Source of the DNA: Nitratireductor luteus
GTDB lineage: Bacteria > Pseudomonadota > Alphaproteobacteria > Rhizobiales > Rhizobiaceae
DNA length: 64,000 nucleotides
NCBI RefSeq assembly: GCF_026162365.1
Contig: NZ_JAOANW010000002.1
Location: 1-64,000, forward strand
Direction: 5' to 3'
Part shown: in pieces, positions 52,088 through 61,013 of the stretch
How positions within the stretch are numbered: the first letter of the stretch is position 1
Layout: every line of letters begins with the position of its first letter
Translations under genes and position numbers: made by a program
Notes under the pieces: model-generated
The model's database searches: none
What the model saw: the letters and a program-made list of their open reading frames with translations, nothing else
Told to the model about the DNA's origin: nothing

Positions 52088-52731
52088 GAGAAATTAAGGA
52101 CCGGAAGTTTGTTCTTGCAAGCCACAACAAGGGCAAGCTGAAGGAGTTTGCCGGGCTGCTGCAGCCCTTCGGCTTCGAGGTGCGCTCGGCCGCCGAACTG
52201 GGACTGGCCGAGCCCGAGGAGACGGGAACGTCGTTCGAGGAGAACGCCTATATCAAGGCGCTGGCCGCCGCCAAGGCGACCGGCATACCGGCGCTGGCCG
52301 ACGATTCGGGCATGTGCGCCGATGCGCTCGACAGCGCGCCGGGCGTCTATACCGCCGACTGGGCGACCCTGCCGGACGGCAGCCGCGATTTCGGCGTTGC
52401 CATGGAGAAGGTGGAAAGGCTGTTGCGGGAAAAGGGCGCGGAGACCCCGCAGGAGCGCCGGGCGCGTTTCGTCGCGGTGCTTTGCCTTTGCCTGCCCGAC
52501 GGCGAGGCCGAATATTACCGCGGCGAAGTGGAAGGCCATCTCGTCTGGCCGCCGAGGGGCGAACTGGGCTTCGGCTACGATCCGGTGTTTCAGCCGGAGG
52601 GTTATTCCACCACATTCGGCGAGATGAGCGCCGACCAGAAGCACGGCTGGAAGCCGGGCGAGGAAACCGCGCTTTCCCACCGCGCCCGCGCGTTCAAGCT
52701 GTTCGCCGAGGCAAGACTGGCAAGGCCATGA
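52084..52731 (+). CDS. rdgB: dITP/XTP pyrophosphatase
   Basis: 215-residue Ham1-family enzyme that removes inosine and xanthosine triphosphates from the nucleotide pool. The N-terminal [17 protein letters not shown] (about 10-26) binds substrate. [20 protein letters not shown] carries the metal-binding acidic residues, and [20 protein letters not shown] and SHRARAF complete the site. The GTG at 52084 overlaps the preceding stop (GTGA). It overlaps hemW by 4 bp. With dut it shields DNA from abnormal nucleotides. Confidence 0.95.
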   Translation: MREIKDRKFVLASHNKGKLKEFAGLLQPFGFEVRSAAELGLAEPEETGTSFEENAYIKALAAAKATGIPALADDSGMCADALDSAPGVYTADWATLPDGSRDFGVAMEKVERLLREKGAETPQERRARFVAVLCLCLPDGEAEYYRGEVEGHLVWPPRGELGFGYDPVFQPEGYSTTFGEMSADQKHGWKPGEETALSHRARAFKLFAEARLARP

Positions 52732-53891
52732 CGGAAATTCTCGACCGGGACCCCGGTTTCGGCATCTATGTGCACTGGCCGTTCTGCGCGGCCAAGTGCC
52801 CCTATTGCGACTTCAACAGCCATGTGCGCCATCAGCCGGTGGACCAAGTGCGCTTCGGCGCGGCCTTTGCCCGCGAGCTGGCGACGATGCGCCAGCGGAC
52901 AGGGCCGCGCGAGGTGACGAGCATCTTCCTGGGCGGCGGAACGCCGTCTCTTATGGACCCACAGACTGTCGGCGGCATTCTCGATGCCATCGCTGCGGAA
53001 TGGACGGTGCCGCAGAACGTCGAAATCACGCTCGAGGCCAATCCCTCCTCGGTGGAGGCGGACCGGTTTCGCGGCTATCGCATGGCCGGCGTCAACCGGG
53101 TCTCGCTGGGCGTTCAGGCGCTCAACGACAAGGATCTGCGCTTCCTGGGACGGCTGCACGACGTGAGCGAGGCGCTGCACGCCATAGAGCTGGCGCGCGC
53201 CAACTTTCCCCGGCTCTCCTTCGACCTGATCTATGCGCGGCCCGGCCAGACAGTGGAGGACTGGAGCCGAGAACTGGAGCGGGCGATCTCGTACGCCGCC
53301 GACCATCTGTCGCTCTATCAGCTTACCATCGAGCAGGGGACGCCGTTCTTCGCGCTGCGCGCGGCCGGCAAGCTGAGCGTGCCCGGCGCCGAGCAGGCGG
53401 CGCAGCTTTACGAAGCGACGCAGGCGGTGACGGCGGCGCAGGGACTGCCGGCCTATGAGATTTCCAACCACGCGAAATCGGGCGCGGAAAGCAGGCACAA
53501 TCTCATCTACTGGCGCTATGGCGAATATGTCGGCGTCGGCCCCGGCGCGCATGGCCGCTTCATCGAAAACGGACAGCGGATCGTGACCTTCACCGAGCGC
53601 GTGCCGGAAACCTGGCTCGACCTCGTGGAGCGCAAGGGCCAGGGCGTGACAGGCGGTGAAACCTTGTCGCGGGTGGAGGAAGCGGACGAATTCCTGCTGA
53701 TGGGCCTGCGGCTGGTGGAGGGGATCAACCTCGTCCGTTTCGAGAAGCTCGCCGGGCGGCCGCTGGAGCCCCGGCGCATAGCCGTTCTGCGCGAGGAAGG
53801 GCTGATCGAGCCCGTCGGCAATTCCGGTCTGCGCGCGACGCCGGCGGGAATGGTCGTGCTGGACGCGGTAGTTGCGGATCTGGCGCGGTAG
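52728..53891 (+). CDS. hemW: Radical SAM heme chaperone HemW
   Basis: 387 residues. The radical SAM motif [10 protein letters not shown] (C-x3-C-x2-C, about residues 18-27) is followed by [11 protein letters not shown] and the TIM-barrel region, then a C-terminal HemN-like domain. It lacks the longer N-terminus of true HemN, so heme trafficking (HemW) is more likely than coproporphyrinogen oxidation. The start at 52728 overlaps the rdgB stop. It is the last gene of the rph operon, ending 6 bp before the convergent LpoA-like gene. Confidence 0.93.
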   Translation: MTEILDRDPGFGIYVHWPFCAAKCPYCDFNSHVRHQPVDQVRFGAAFARELATMRQRTGPREVTSIFLGGGTPSLMDPQTVGGILDAIAAEWTVPQNVEITLEANPSSVEADRFRGYRMAGVNRVSLGVQALNDKDLRFLGRLHDVSEALHAIELARANFPRLSFDLIYARPGQTVEDWSRELERAISYAADHLSLYQLTIEQGTPFFALRAAGKLSVPGAEQAAQLYEATQAVTAAQGLPAYEISNHAKSGAESRHNLIYWRYGEYVGVGPGAHGRFIENGQRIVTFTERVPETWLDLVERKGQGVTGGETLSRVEEADEFLLMGLRLVEGINLVRFEKLAGRPLEPRRIAVLREEGLIEPVGNSGLRATPAGMVVLDAVVADLAR

Positions 53892-53897
53892 GCGACG

Positions 53898-55100
53898 CTA
53901 ACTCTGCCCCGCCAGGCTGGCGGGGGCGGGGCTGATGAGCACCGGCTGGCCCTCCCGTATCTCGTAGACGGCATAGCCCCTTTCCGCCGTGCCGTCCGGA
54001 CGGAAGCGGAAGATGCCGCCATAGCCGGCATAGCCAGAGGCGCGGGTGAGATTGGCCGGGGCGAAGGCCTCGGCGCCGCCGCGCTGGCCGAGGGCGATGG
54101 CGAGCGTGACGGTGTCGTAGCCGAGCGCCGCGGTCAGGCTGGGCTCGGTGCCGTACCGGGCGCGGTAGCGCTCCTTGAAGCGGTTCATGCGCTCGTGCTC
54201 CACATCCGCATACCAGCCGCCTTGAAGCGCCGGGCTCGACAGGTCGGCGCTGGCCCACTGGCCGGTGCCCAGAAGCCGCTTGCCCGACAGATCGACACCC
54301 ATGCCGGAAAGCGAGGCGGCGATCGCCGCCGGCGCGTTGCCGCCATCCGGCAGGAGGATAGCATCCGCCTCCTGAACGGCGAGGGCAACTTCCTGCGCGG
54401 CTCTGAGCACCGAAGCTGTGTCGAAATCGTAGCGGGCGACGGCGGTGAGGCTGCCGCCGGTGCGCTGCAAGGTCTGGCGCGCCTGGCTTTCGGCCAGTGC
54501 GCCGCCGGCATCGTTGGGCACGATCGCGACGACCCTCGACATCCCTTGCGAGGCAGCATGGGAGATGACGCGATCGACGAGGCCCTCGGGCTGATGGGAA
54601 TTCAGGAACACGCCGGGGCCGGCGACGCTGCTGTCCGAGGAGAAGGCGATCATGGTCGTTCCGCGCGGGCGCAGCACGTCGGCCGCGGCGCGCACATTGG
54701 CGGCAAAGACCGGGCCTAGGACGAGGGCCGTATCCTCCCCGGCTGCGCTGGCCGCCGCAGCGGTGGCGCCTTCGGGCGTGCCGGCGGTATCCTTGACGAC
54801 AAGCTGCAGGGAGGACGAACCGCGATCCTCCAGCGCCAGCAACGCGGCGTTGCGAATTTCAGCGGCCACGGCCCCGCCTCTCTCGCCGGCGCTCAGGGGC
54901 AGAAGCAAGGCCACGCGGATATCGCCATTGCCGAAGACCTCGCCGCTCGGCCGGGCGGCGGCTGGCGCATCGGGAGCGGGTGTCACGGCGGGCAGGCCGC
55001 GGCCTACCTGCTGCTGGGCGCAGGCGGCGAGGCCGGCGATCAGCATGAAAATGCCGCAGGCCCGCCCAAGGCCGGCGCGAGTGGTGTTCGTCTGTGTCAT
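53898..55100 (-). CDS. Penicillin-binding protein activator, LpoA-like lipoprotein
   Basis: 400 residues. A lipoprotein signal (lipobox LAAC, about residues 24-27) leads to a periplasmic-binding-protein fold of type I (about 60-395: IRVALLLPLSAGERGGAVAA, later PDGGNAPAAIAASLSGMGVD and GYDTVTLAIALG). In E. coli the LpoA C-terminal domain of this fold activates PBP1A; rhizobial versions lack the N-terminal repeat domain, as here. The start at 55100 (MTQTNTTRAG) sets a normal signal length. It is divergent from rsmI. Confidence 0.88.
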   Translation of the reverse strand: MTQTNTTRAGLGRACGIFMLIAGLAACAQQQVGRGLPAVTPAPDAPAAARPSGEVFGNGDIRVALLLPLSAGERGGAVAAEIRNAALLALEDRGSSSLQLVVKDTAGTPEGATAAAASAAGEDTALVLGPVFAANVRAAADVLRPRGTTMIAFSSDSSVAGPGVFLNSHQPEGLVDRVISHAASQGMSRVVAIVPNDAGGALAESQARQTLQRTGGSLTAVARYDFDTASVLRAAQEVALAVQEADAILLPDGGNAPAAIAASLSGMGVDLSGKRLLGTGQWASADLSSPALQGGWYADVEHERMNRFKERYRARYGTEPSLTAALGYDTVTLAIALGQRGGAEAFAPANLTRASGYAGYGGIFRFRPDGTAERGYAVYEIREGQPVLISPAPASLAGQS

Positions 55101-55213
55101 GTTCCTCGCAAAGTCCCGTCCGCCGCTGTAGCTGACGAATTTGCAACCCCGGTGAACGCGTGTCAAAGAAGGCGGTGTGAATCCATGAATTTAGCGGTGG
55201 AAGGTTGGCGGGC

Positions 55214-56125
55214 GTGAACGAGAGGAAAGCGGCAGAACGGCGGCATTACGTGGTCGCCGGCGTGGAGGTGGCCGCGCCGCCGCTGGAGCCAGCGCTCTAT
55301 CTCGTCGCCACCCCGATCGGCAATCTTTCAGATATCACGCTGCGGGCGCTGCAGGTGCTGGCAGGTGCCGACATCGTGGCCTGCGAGGACACGCGGGTCA
55401 CCCGCGTGCTCCTCGACCGCTATGGCATCAGCCGCCGAATGGCGGCCTATCACGAGCACAACGCCGGCGAAGCAGGGCCGCGGCTGCTTGCCGCCATCGA
55501 GGCAGGCGGGAGCGTGGCGCTGGCCAGCGACGCGGGAACGCCGCTGATCTCCGATCCGGGCTTCAGGCTGGTGGAGCGGGTTCAGGACGCGGGGCTGAAG
55601 GTGGTGCCCATTCCGGGACCATCGGCCGTGCTTGCCGCGCTGACGGCATCGGGGCTGCCCACCGACGCGTTCATGTTCGCGGGGTTTCTGCCGGTCAAGG
55701 CCGGGCAACGGGAAAGCCGGCTGCAGGAGCTTTCGGGCGTGCCGGCGACGCTGATCTTATTCGAATCCCCGCGCCGGCTGGCATCGAGCCTTGCGACGAT
55801 GGCCAAGGTGCTGGGCGACCGGCCGGCGGCGGTGGCGCGGGAAATGACGAAGGCCTTCGAGGAAGTGCGCCGGGACGGGCTTGCCGCGCTCGCCGCGCAT
55901 TATGCCGAAGCCGGCGCGCCGAAGGGTGAGGTGGTGGTCTGCATCGGACCGCCCGGCGAGGCACAGCCGACGGACGCGGCGACGGTGGATCGGCTCCTGA
56001 TCTCGCTATCACGAGAGATGCCGGCGGCGAAGGCGGCTGGCGAGGCCGCGCGCATGACCGGGGAGAAGAAATCCGACCTCTACCAGCGCCTGCTTGCGCT
56101 CAAGGATGAGGGCCGTGGCGGCTGA
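55214..56125 (+). CDS. rsmI: 16S rRNA (cytidine1402-2'-O)-methyltransferase
   Basis: 303 residues of the tetrapyrrole-methylase fold. [20 protein letters not shown] (about 27-46) opens the domain. [32 protein letters not shown] and [18 protein letters not shown] are RsmI blocks. It methylates the ribose of C1402 in 16S rRNA, in the P site. GTG 55214 is preferred, because GGAAGG lies about 10 bp before it; TTG 55205 sits on top of that site. It overlaps yraN by 20 bp. Confidence 0.94.
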   Translation: MNERKAAERRHYVVAGVEVAAPPLEPALYLVATPIGNLSDITLRALQVLAGADIVACEDTRVTRVLLDRYGISRRMAAYHEHNAGEAGPRLLAAIEAGGSVALASDAGTPLISDPGFRLVERVQDAGLKVVPIPGPSAVLAALTASGLPTDAFMFAGFLPVKAGQRESRLQELSGVPATLILFESPRRLASSLATMAKVLGDRPAAVAREMTKAFEEVRRDGLAALAAHYAEAGAPKGEVVVCIGPPGEAQPTDAATVDRLLISLSREMPAAKAAGEAARMTGEKKSDLYQRLLALKDEGRGG

Positions 56126-56492
56126 CGGCGCGCGAAAGCGCCTCAAGGCCTATCGCCGGGGCCATCGCGGCGAGTGGCTGGCGGCATTCGCGCTGATGCT
56201 TAAGGGTTACCGCATCGTCGCCCGCCGCTATCGCACGAGATTGGGCGAAATCGACCTGATTGCCCGGCGCGGCACGCTCGTCGCCATTGTCGAGGTGAAG
56301 GCGCGGCCAAGCCTGGAACAGGCGATGGATGCCGTCGGACATTACGCGCAACGGCGCATCGATGCGGCGGCCGACCTGTGGCTCGCGCGCCAGTCGGACA
56401 GGGCGCGCCTGTCCATCCGCTACGACCTGGTGGCGATCCTGCCCCGGCGCTGGCCGGTGCATGTGGAGAACATATACATCGCCGACAATTGA
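56106..56492 (+). CDS. YraN/UPF0102 family nuclease-like protein
   Basis: 128 residues. The endonuclease-like fold is visible: [20 protein letters not shown] (about 19-38), [20 protein letters not shown] (about 44-63, with the D and E-x-K of a PD-(D/E)XK site), then [14 protein letters not shown]. The function is unproven. The start may be ATG 56106 or GTG 56115. It follows rsmI, its usual neighbour. In relatives, as I recall, glutathione synthetase comes next; here a cyclase gene follows. Confidence 0.9.
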   Translation: MRAVAADGARKRLKAYRRGHRGEWLAAFALMLKGYRIVARRYRTRLGEIDLIARRGTLVAIVEVKARPSLEQAMDAVGHYAQRRIDAAADLWLARQSDRARLSIRYDLVAILPRRWPVHVENIYIADN

Positions 56493-56571
56493 CCTGCGCG
56501 CCGCCCCTTGCAGGCGGCTGGCGGCGGGCGCATTCTTGCTTTCCTCCATAAACACCAGAGGGAACAAGACG

Positions 56572-57399
56572 ATGTGCCATCATTGCGTAACCGAGAGCGT
56601 GAAGTCGCGCATGTTGAACCGCCGCGACTTTTTCCGCCGCAGCGCGGTCGCGGGTGCGGCGGCTGCCGCGACGATTTCTGCCCCGCAGGCCCTGTTCGCG
56701 CAGAAGGCGATGCCGACGAAGGTGGAGGACATGACCCATACGCTGACCGAGGATTTTCCCACCTATTTCGGCGACCAGCAGTTCTTCGTCAAACCGCTGT
56801 TCAATTATGCGGAGCACAAGTTCAACATCAACGAGTGGCGGCTTAACGAGCATACCGGCACGCATATGGACGCGCCGCTGCACTTTTCCGCCGACGGATC
56901 GTCGGTGGACGAGATTCCCGTCGGCGACCTGGTCTGCCCGCTGGCGGTCATCGACATCAGGGAGAAGGCTTCCGCCGATCCCGATGCGCAGGTGACGCCC
57001 GACGACATCAAGGCGTGGGTCGAGGCCAATGGGGACATTCCTGAGGGGGCGTGCGTGGCCATGCTGTCAGGCTGGGGCGAGCACGTGGCGACCGACAAGT
57101 TCCGCAATGTCGGCGAGGACGGAAAGACGATGCATTTCCCCGGCTTCCACATCGAGGCCGCGCAGATGCTGATGGAAGAGACGAGCACCAAGGGCATCGC
57201 CGTCGACACGCTCTCGCTCGACCATGGCCCCTCGCCCGATTTCGCCGTGCACTATGACTGGCTGCCATCGGGCCGGTGGGGCCTGGAATGCATCGCCAAT
57301 CTGGAAGCGCTGCCGGCGGCGGGCGCGACGCTGGTGGTCGGCGCGCCCAAGGTCAAGGGTGGTTCCGGCGGGCCCGCGCGCGTGTTCGCTATGGTTTAG
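56572..57399 (+). CDS. Tat-exported cyclase family protein (kynurenine formamidase-like)
   Basis: 275 residues. A twin-arginine signal (NRRDFFRRSAVAGAAAAA, about 17-34) precedes a metal-dependent hydrolase domain. The cyclase motif HTGTHMDAPLHF (about 98-109) supplies the metal-binding histidine and aspartate residues. LDHGPSPDFAVHYDWLPSGR near 217-236 adds late family positions. Relatives hydrolyse amides or lactones, for example N-formylkynurenine, but no tryptophan catabolism genes are near. The start at 56572 follows AGAGGGA. It ends 11 bp inside the convergent P450 gene. Confidence 0.88.
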   Translation: MCHHCVTESVKSRMLNRRDFFRRSAVAGAAAAATISAPQALFAQKAMPTKVEDMTHTLTEDFPTYFGDQQFFVKPLFNYAEHKFNINEWRLNEHTGTHMDAPLHFSADGSSVDEIPVGDLVCPLAVIDIREKASADPDAQVTPDDIKAWVEANGDIPEGACVAMLSGWGEHVATDKFRNVGEDGKTMHFPGFHIEAAQMLMEETSTKGIAVDTLSLDHGPSPDFAVHYDWLPSGRWGLECIANLEALPAAGATLVVGAPKVKGGSGGPARVFAMV

Positions 57400-58783
57400 C
57401 GCCAAGGCTGCGCCGGCGCGTCACCTTCATCGGCAAGCCTCCCTGGGGCTGGGTGGTCAGCTTTTGCACCGGCCACGGCCTGGTCTGCGGCGTGACGTCG
57501 AAGCGGTAGCGCGACATCAGGACGGCGAGCGCGATGACGGCCTCCTGCATGGCGAAGGTCGCGCCGATGCAGATGCGCGGACCGGCGCCGAAGGGCAGAT
57601 ACTGGAAGCGGTCGATCGCCTCGCGGTTTTCGGGATGAAAGCGGGAGGGGCGATAGGCTTCCGGGTCGTCCCACAGCTTGCGGTGGCGATGGACCGTCCA
57701 GGGCATGACCAGCACCTGAGTGCCCTTGGGAATGTCGAGATCGGCGAAGCGGTCGTCTTCTATCGCCTCGCGATTGATCGAAGGGGCCGGCGGATAAAGC
57801 CGCATCGCCTCCTCGAAGGCGGCGCGCGTGAGCGGCATGGCGTCCAGCCATTTGACCGGATCGGGCTCGGCGGCCAGCACCGCGTCGATCTCCGCTTCGA
57901 TGCGTTCGCGCTCGGCCGGCAGCATGGCGAGGCAATAGATGGTCCAGCCGAGAGCGCGGGCGGTCGTCTCGTGGCCGGCGCCGATGAAGGTGATGATATT
58001 GTCCTCGATCTCGGCGCGGGCAAGACCTTCCGGCCCCTCGGCGCGCAGGAGTAGCGTGAGGAAGTCCTCCGGCACGCCGTCGCCGCGCGCCATCTTCTCC
58101 TCGCGCATTTCGATGGTGCGGGAGACGATATCGCGGAAGAAGGCCAGCGAGTTGCGGCCCAGAAGGCGGGTGACGCGCGGCAGCCAGTCCGGCGCGCCCA
58201 GAAGATCGAGCGGGTCGACCCTGCCCATGGTCTCGAACAGGCGGTCGACCTGGGAGGCGAAACTGTCCGGCTCGCCGGCGATCTCGCCGGAAAACAGGGT
58301 CTCGGCCAATATGTCGAAGGTGAGCATCGTCATGTCGCGGGAGACGTCGACCGTGCCGCCCACCGCCGCTTCGTAGCGGGCGGCGAAAACTTCCGCCTCG
58401 CGCAGCATGGGAGCGGCGAAACCGGCGATGTGGCGCGGTGTGAAGACCGGCGCCATGGCCTTGCGCGAACGCTTCCAGACCTCGCCTTCGGCGGTCAGAA
58501 GCCCGTCGCGCAGGATCGGTCGCAATATCTTCTGGCGCACGCGCGCCATCTTGTAGTTGCGGGCGTTGTCGACGAGCACGTGCCGGATGAGGCCGGGGTC
58601 GTTGGCGATGAGGAGCGGCCCGCCGATACCGCCGGTGATCGAAATCCACGGCTCGTTATAGGAGGGCTCGCCCCACAGTTCGAGCGGGTTTCGATAGACG
58701 ATCCGCATCATCTGCAGCGTCGACGGCGGCTTCTGGCGCGGCTTGGGGGCCGGCGGGCGGAATGAGGTGGCGGCGGTGTCCAT
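57389..58783 (-). CDS. Cytochrome P450
   Basis: 464 residues, soluble, with no membrane anchor. The heme-binding loop FGAGPRICIGATFAMQE (about 405-421) has the ligand cysteine. The I-helix motif GAGHETTARAL (about 268-278) and the K-helix ExxR in FEEAMRLYPPAP (about 324-335) are intact. It would hydroxylate an unidentified substrate using external redox partners; no ferredoxin or reductase gene is adjacent. The 3' end overlaps the Tat-cyclase gene by 11 bp tail-to-tail. Confidence 0.93.
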   Translation of the reverse strand: MDTAATSFRPPAPKPRQKPPSTLQMMRIVYRNPLELWGEPSYNEPWISITGGIGGPLLIANDPGLIRHVLVDNARNYKMARVRQKILRPILRDGLLTAEGEVWKRSRKAMAPVFTPRHIAGFAAPMLREAEVFAARYEAAVGGTVDVSRDMTMLTFDILAETLFSGEIAGEPDSFASQVDRLFETMGRVDPLDLLGAPDWLPRVTRLLGRNSLAFFRDIVSRTIEMREEKMARGDGVPEDFLTLLLRAEGPEGLARAEIEDNIITFIGAGHETTARALGWTIYCLAMLPAERERIEAEIDAVLAAEPDPVKWLDAMPLTRAAFEEAMRLYPPAPSINREAIEDDRFADLDIPKGTQVLVMPWTVHRHRKLWDDPEAYRPSRFHPENREAIDRFQYLPFGAGPRICIGATFAMQEAVIALAVLMSRYRFDVTPQTRPWPVQKLTTQPQGGLPMKVTRRRSLGAKP

Positions 58784-58881
58784 TGGCGTATCCGATCCAC
58801 CGAGAAGTACGACTTATGCCGCCTGCTTTCAATCGCATACAGCCAGGGCCAATCGCGGCTCCCAAAAACGCCCAGAGCGCT

Positions 58882-58937
58882 GCGCGTCGATGTGGACGCG
58901 CGGCGCTCTATCTCCTTTTCCCGCGTTCATGCGGACG
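58882..58937. repeat. Family A second module, copy in the P450-znuA gap
   Basis: GCGCGTC (58882-58888) pairs with GACGCGC (58895-58901). Then GCGCTCTATCT, TTTTCCCGC and ATGCGGACGTC follow in the order seen at 8349-8412. The 188-bp gap between the P450 start and the znuA end contains nothing else recognisable. Confidence 0.6.
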
Positions 58938-58971
58938 TCGGATGACGCCATCCGACCGCACGATGCTCCGG

Positions 58972-60030
58972 TCAGGACTGGCCGGACAGGCAATCCACGA
59001 GCGAGGCGGTCATGTTGTCGACCAGCTCGAAATAAAGCTCCGGCCCATCTTCGAGCGATGCGCCCAGCGGGTCGAGGACGCCGGCGCGGGCCTGCGTGCC
59101 CTCGGTGACGACTTCGACCAGCTTCGGCTCGAATTGCGGCTCGGAGAAAACGCAAGCGGCGCCGAGTTCCTCGACCTTGTCGTGGATTTCGCCGACGCGG
59201 CGCGCACCGGGGATGGTTTCGGGGCTGACCGTGATGGAGCCGGCGGCGGGAATGTCGAAGCGGTTCTCGTAATACTGATAGGCGTCATGGAAGACGATGA
59301 ACGGCTTGCCCCGCACGGATGCCAGGCGCTCGTCGGTCTCGGTGATCAGATCGTCCAACCGGGCTTCGTAGTCGGCAAGGTTCCGGCGGTAGAGCGCGCT
59401 GTTGGCGGGATCGCTTTCGGCCAGCACGCCGGCGATGCGGTTCGCCATGGCGCGGGCGTTTTCCGGGTCAAGCCAGAGGTGCATGTCGAATTCACCATGA
59501 TCGTGATCGTGATGCTCGTCCGCGTGATCGACCTCGGCGTGTTCCTCATGTCCCGCCTCTTCATGGTGATCGTCATGATCTTCATGGGCGGCATGATCCT
59601 CGTGGCCGTGGTCTTCCTTCCCCGCTTCATGCTCATGTTCGCCAGCCTCATGCTCATGCGCCTCGAAAGGTCCACCCTCGCGCAGCTTGAGTTCCGTCAG
59701 GCCGGAGGCATGCGACAACTCGACGATGCGCGCGCCCTGCCCCAGCGTCTCAAGGGGCTTTTCCAGGAACGACTCGAGCTCCGGACCGACCCAGAATACG
59801 ATCTTGGCCGATTCCAGCGATGCCGCTTCCGACGGGCGCATGGAATAGGCGTGGGGGGAGGCCGCTCCCTTCACGATCAGCGCCGGCTCGCCCGCGCCCT
59901 GCATGATGGCGGAGACAATGGAATGGACGGGTTTGATCGAGGCAATAACCCCTTCGGCGGCTTGTGCCGGCATGCCGGCCGTCGAAAGCAAAAGGGCGGA
60001 GACAATGGGAAGGGTGTGCGCAAGTTTCAT
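58972..60030 (-). CDS. znuA: Zinc ABC transporter substrate-binding protein ZnuA
   Basis: 352 residues. A signal peptide (about 1-24, ending PAQA) is followed by the cluster A-I metal-receptor fold: SIKPVHSIVSAIMQGAGEP with a ligand histidine, SPHAYSMRPS with the second, and FDMHLWLDPENARAMA with the third. Between them is a histidine/acid loop (about 148-210) with 18 histidines, a zinc-collecting feature. The start at 60030 (MKLAHTLP) is chosen for the signal. It is divergent from znuC across a region with two palindromes. Confidence 0.96.
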   Translation of the reverse strand: MKLAHTLPIVSALLLSTAGMPAQAAEGVIASIKPVHSIVSAIMQGAGEPALIVKGAASPHAYSMRPSEAASLESAKIVFWVGPELESFLEKPLETLGQGARIVELSHASGLTELKLREGGPFEAHEHEAGEHEHEAGKEDHGHEDHAAHEDHDDHHEEAGHEEHAEVDHADEHHDHDHGEFDMHLWLDPENARAMANRIAGVLAESDPANSALYRRNLADYEARLDDLITETDERLASVRGKPFIVFHDAYQYYENRFDIPAAGSITVSPETIPGARRVGEIHDKVEELGAACVFSEPQFEPKLVEVVTEGTQARAGVLDPLGASLEDGPELYFELVDNMTASLVDCLSGQS

Positions 60031-60096
60031 CGGTCGAACCTTTTCTTTCTCGTCTTTCTCGGCCAGTCGGATTTCAATCCAGGTGAACATCGCGTA

Positions 60097-60138
60097 TAAT
60101 GTTATGACATTACATCGACATTGCGTTACCCTATAACG
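60097..60138. promoter_or_regulatory. Two Zur-box-like palindromes in the znuA-znuC intergenic region
   Basis: TAATGT (60097-60102) and ACATTA (60107-60112) form one perfect palindrome with 4 bp between. CGTTA (60124-60128) and TAACG (60134-60138) form a second with 5 bp between. Both resemble alphaproteobacterial Zur sites and serve two divergent zinc-uptake units. Binding is inferred from context with zur in the same operon. Confidence 0.7.
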
Positions 60139-60173
60139 TGTGCAATATGGCCTGACAAGAAGGCTTTCGAAGA

Positions 60174-61013
60174 ATGTTGCAACAGACCGAAAATCCGGCC
60201 GAAGTGCTGGTGGAAATGCACAATGCCGGCATCCATCGGGCAAGACGCTGGCTTGTGCGGGGCGTGGACCTGACGGTGCGGCGCGGCGAGATCGTCACGC
60301 TGATCGGCCCAAACGGCTCGGGAAAGAGCACCACGGCCAAGACCGCCATTGGCGTGCTCAAGCCCGACGAGGGAACCGTGAAGCGCTCGCGCGGCCTGAA
60401 GGTCGGCTACATCCCGCAGAAGATGAGCCTCGACTGGACGATGCCGCTGACAGTGGACCGGCTGATGCGGCTGACGGGGCCGCTGCCGCGCGCGCGCATC
60501 GACGCGGCGCTGGAGGCGGCGGGCGTCGCCCATTTGAAGAATGCGGAAGTGCAGGCGCTTTCGGGCGGCGAATTTCAGCGGACCCTGCTTGCCCGCGCAC
60601 TGGCGCGAGAACCGGACCTTCTGGTGCTTGACGAGCCGGTGCAGGGCGTGGATTTTCCCGGCGAAGTGGCCCTCTACCGCCTCATCCGCGAGATACGCGA
60701 CCGGACGAAATGCGGGATCCTGCTGATCTCGCACGATCTGCATGTGGTGATGAAGGAGACCGATACCGTGATCTGCCTGAACGGCCACGTATGCTGCCGG
60801 GGCACGCCGGAAAACGTGGCGCAGAGCGCGGAGTACCAGACGCTCTTCGGCGCGCGCGGCAGCGATACGCTGGCGATCTATCGTCACCACCACGATCATA
60901 CGCATCTTTCCGATGGCCGGATCCGCCACGCCGACGGCACTGTCGGCGATGCCTGCGACGGCCAACATGACCACGGAAACCATCACAGCGAGAAGGCCAC
61001 GCCGGATGCTTGA
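60174..61013 (+). CDS. znuC: Zinc ABC transporter ATP-binding protein ZnuC
   Basis: 279 residues. The ATPase core has Walker A LIGPNGSGKSTTAK (about 43-56), Q-loop GYIPQKMSLDW, signature LSGGEFQRTLLARAL (about 127-141) and Walker B LLVLDEPVQGVD. After residue 235 comes a histidine-rich tail (RHHHDHTH, later GQHDHGNHH; ten histidines in 44 residues), which may sense or buffer zinc. The start at 60174 has only a weak ribosome site. It overlaps znuB by 8 bp. Confidence 0.95.
   Translation: MLQQTENPAEVLVEMHNAGIHRARRWLVRGVDLTVRRGEIVTLIGPNGSGKSTTAKTAIGVLKPDEGTVKRSRGLKVGYIPQKMSLDWTMPLTVDRLMRLTGPLPRARIDAALEAAGVAHLKNAEVQALSGGEFQRTLLARALAREPDLLVLDEPVQGVDFPGEVALYRLIREIRDRTKCGILLISHDLHVVMKETDTVICLNGHVCCRGTPENVAQSAEYQTLFGARGSDTLAIYRHHHDHTHLSDGRIRHADGTVGDACDGQHDHGNHHSEKATPDA

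Noticed and set aside
52314-52727. Upstream extension of hemW inside rdgB
   Set aside because: It is out of phase with rdgB and lacks similarity; the ATG at 52728 begins the conserved region.
56572-58783. Biosynthetic gene cluster built around the P450 and cyclase
   Set aside because: The two genes are convergent, with no synthase, transporter or redox partner nearby; too little for a cluster call.
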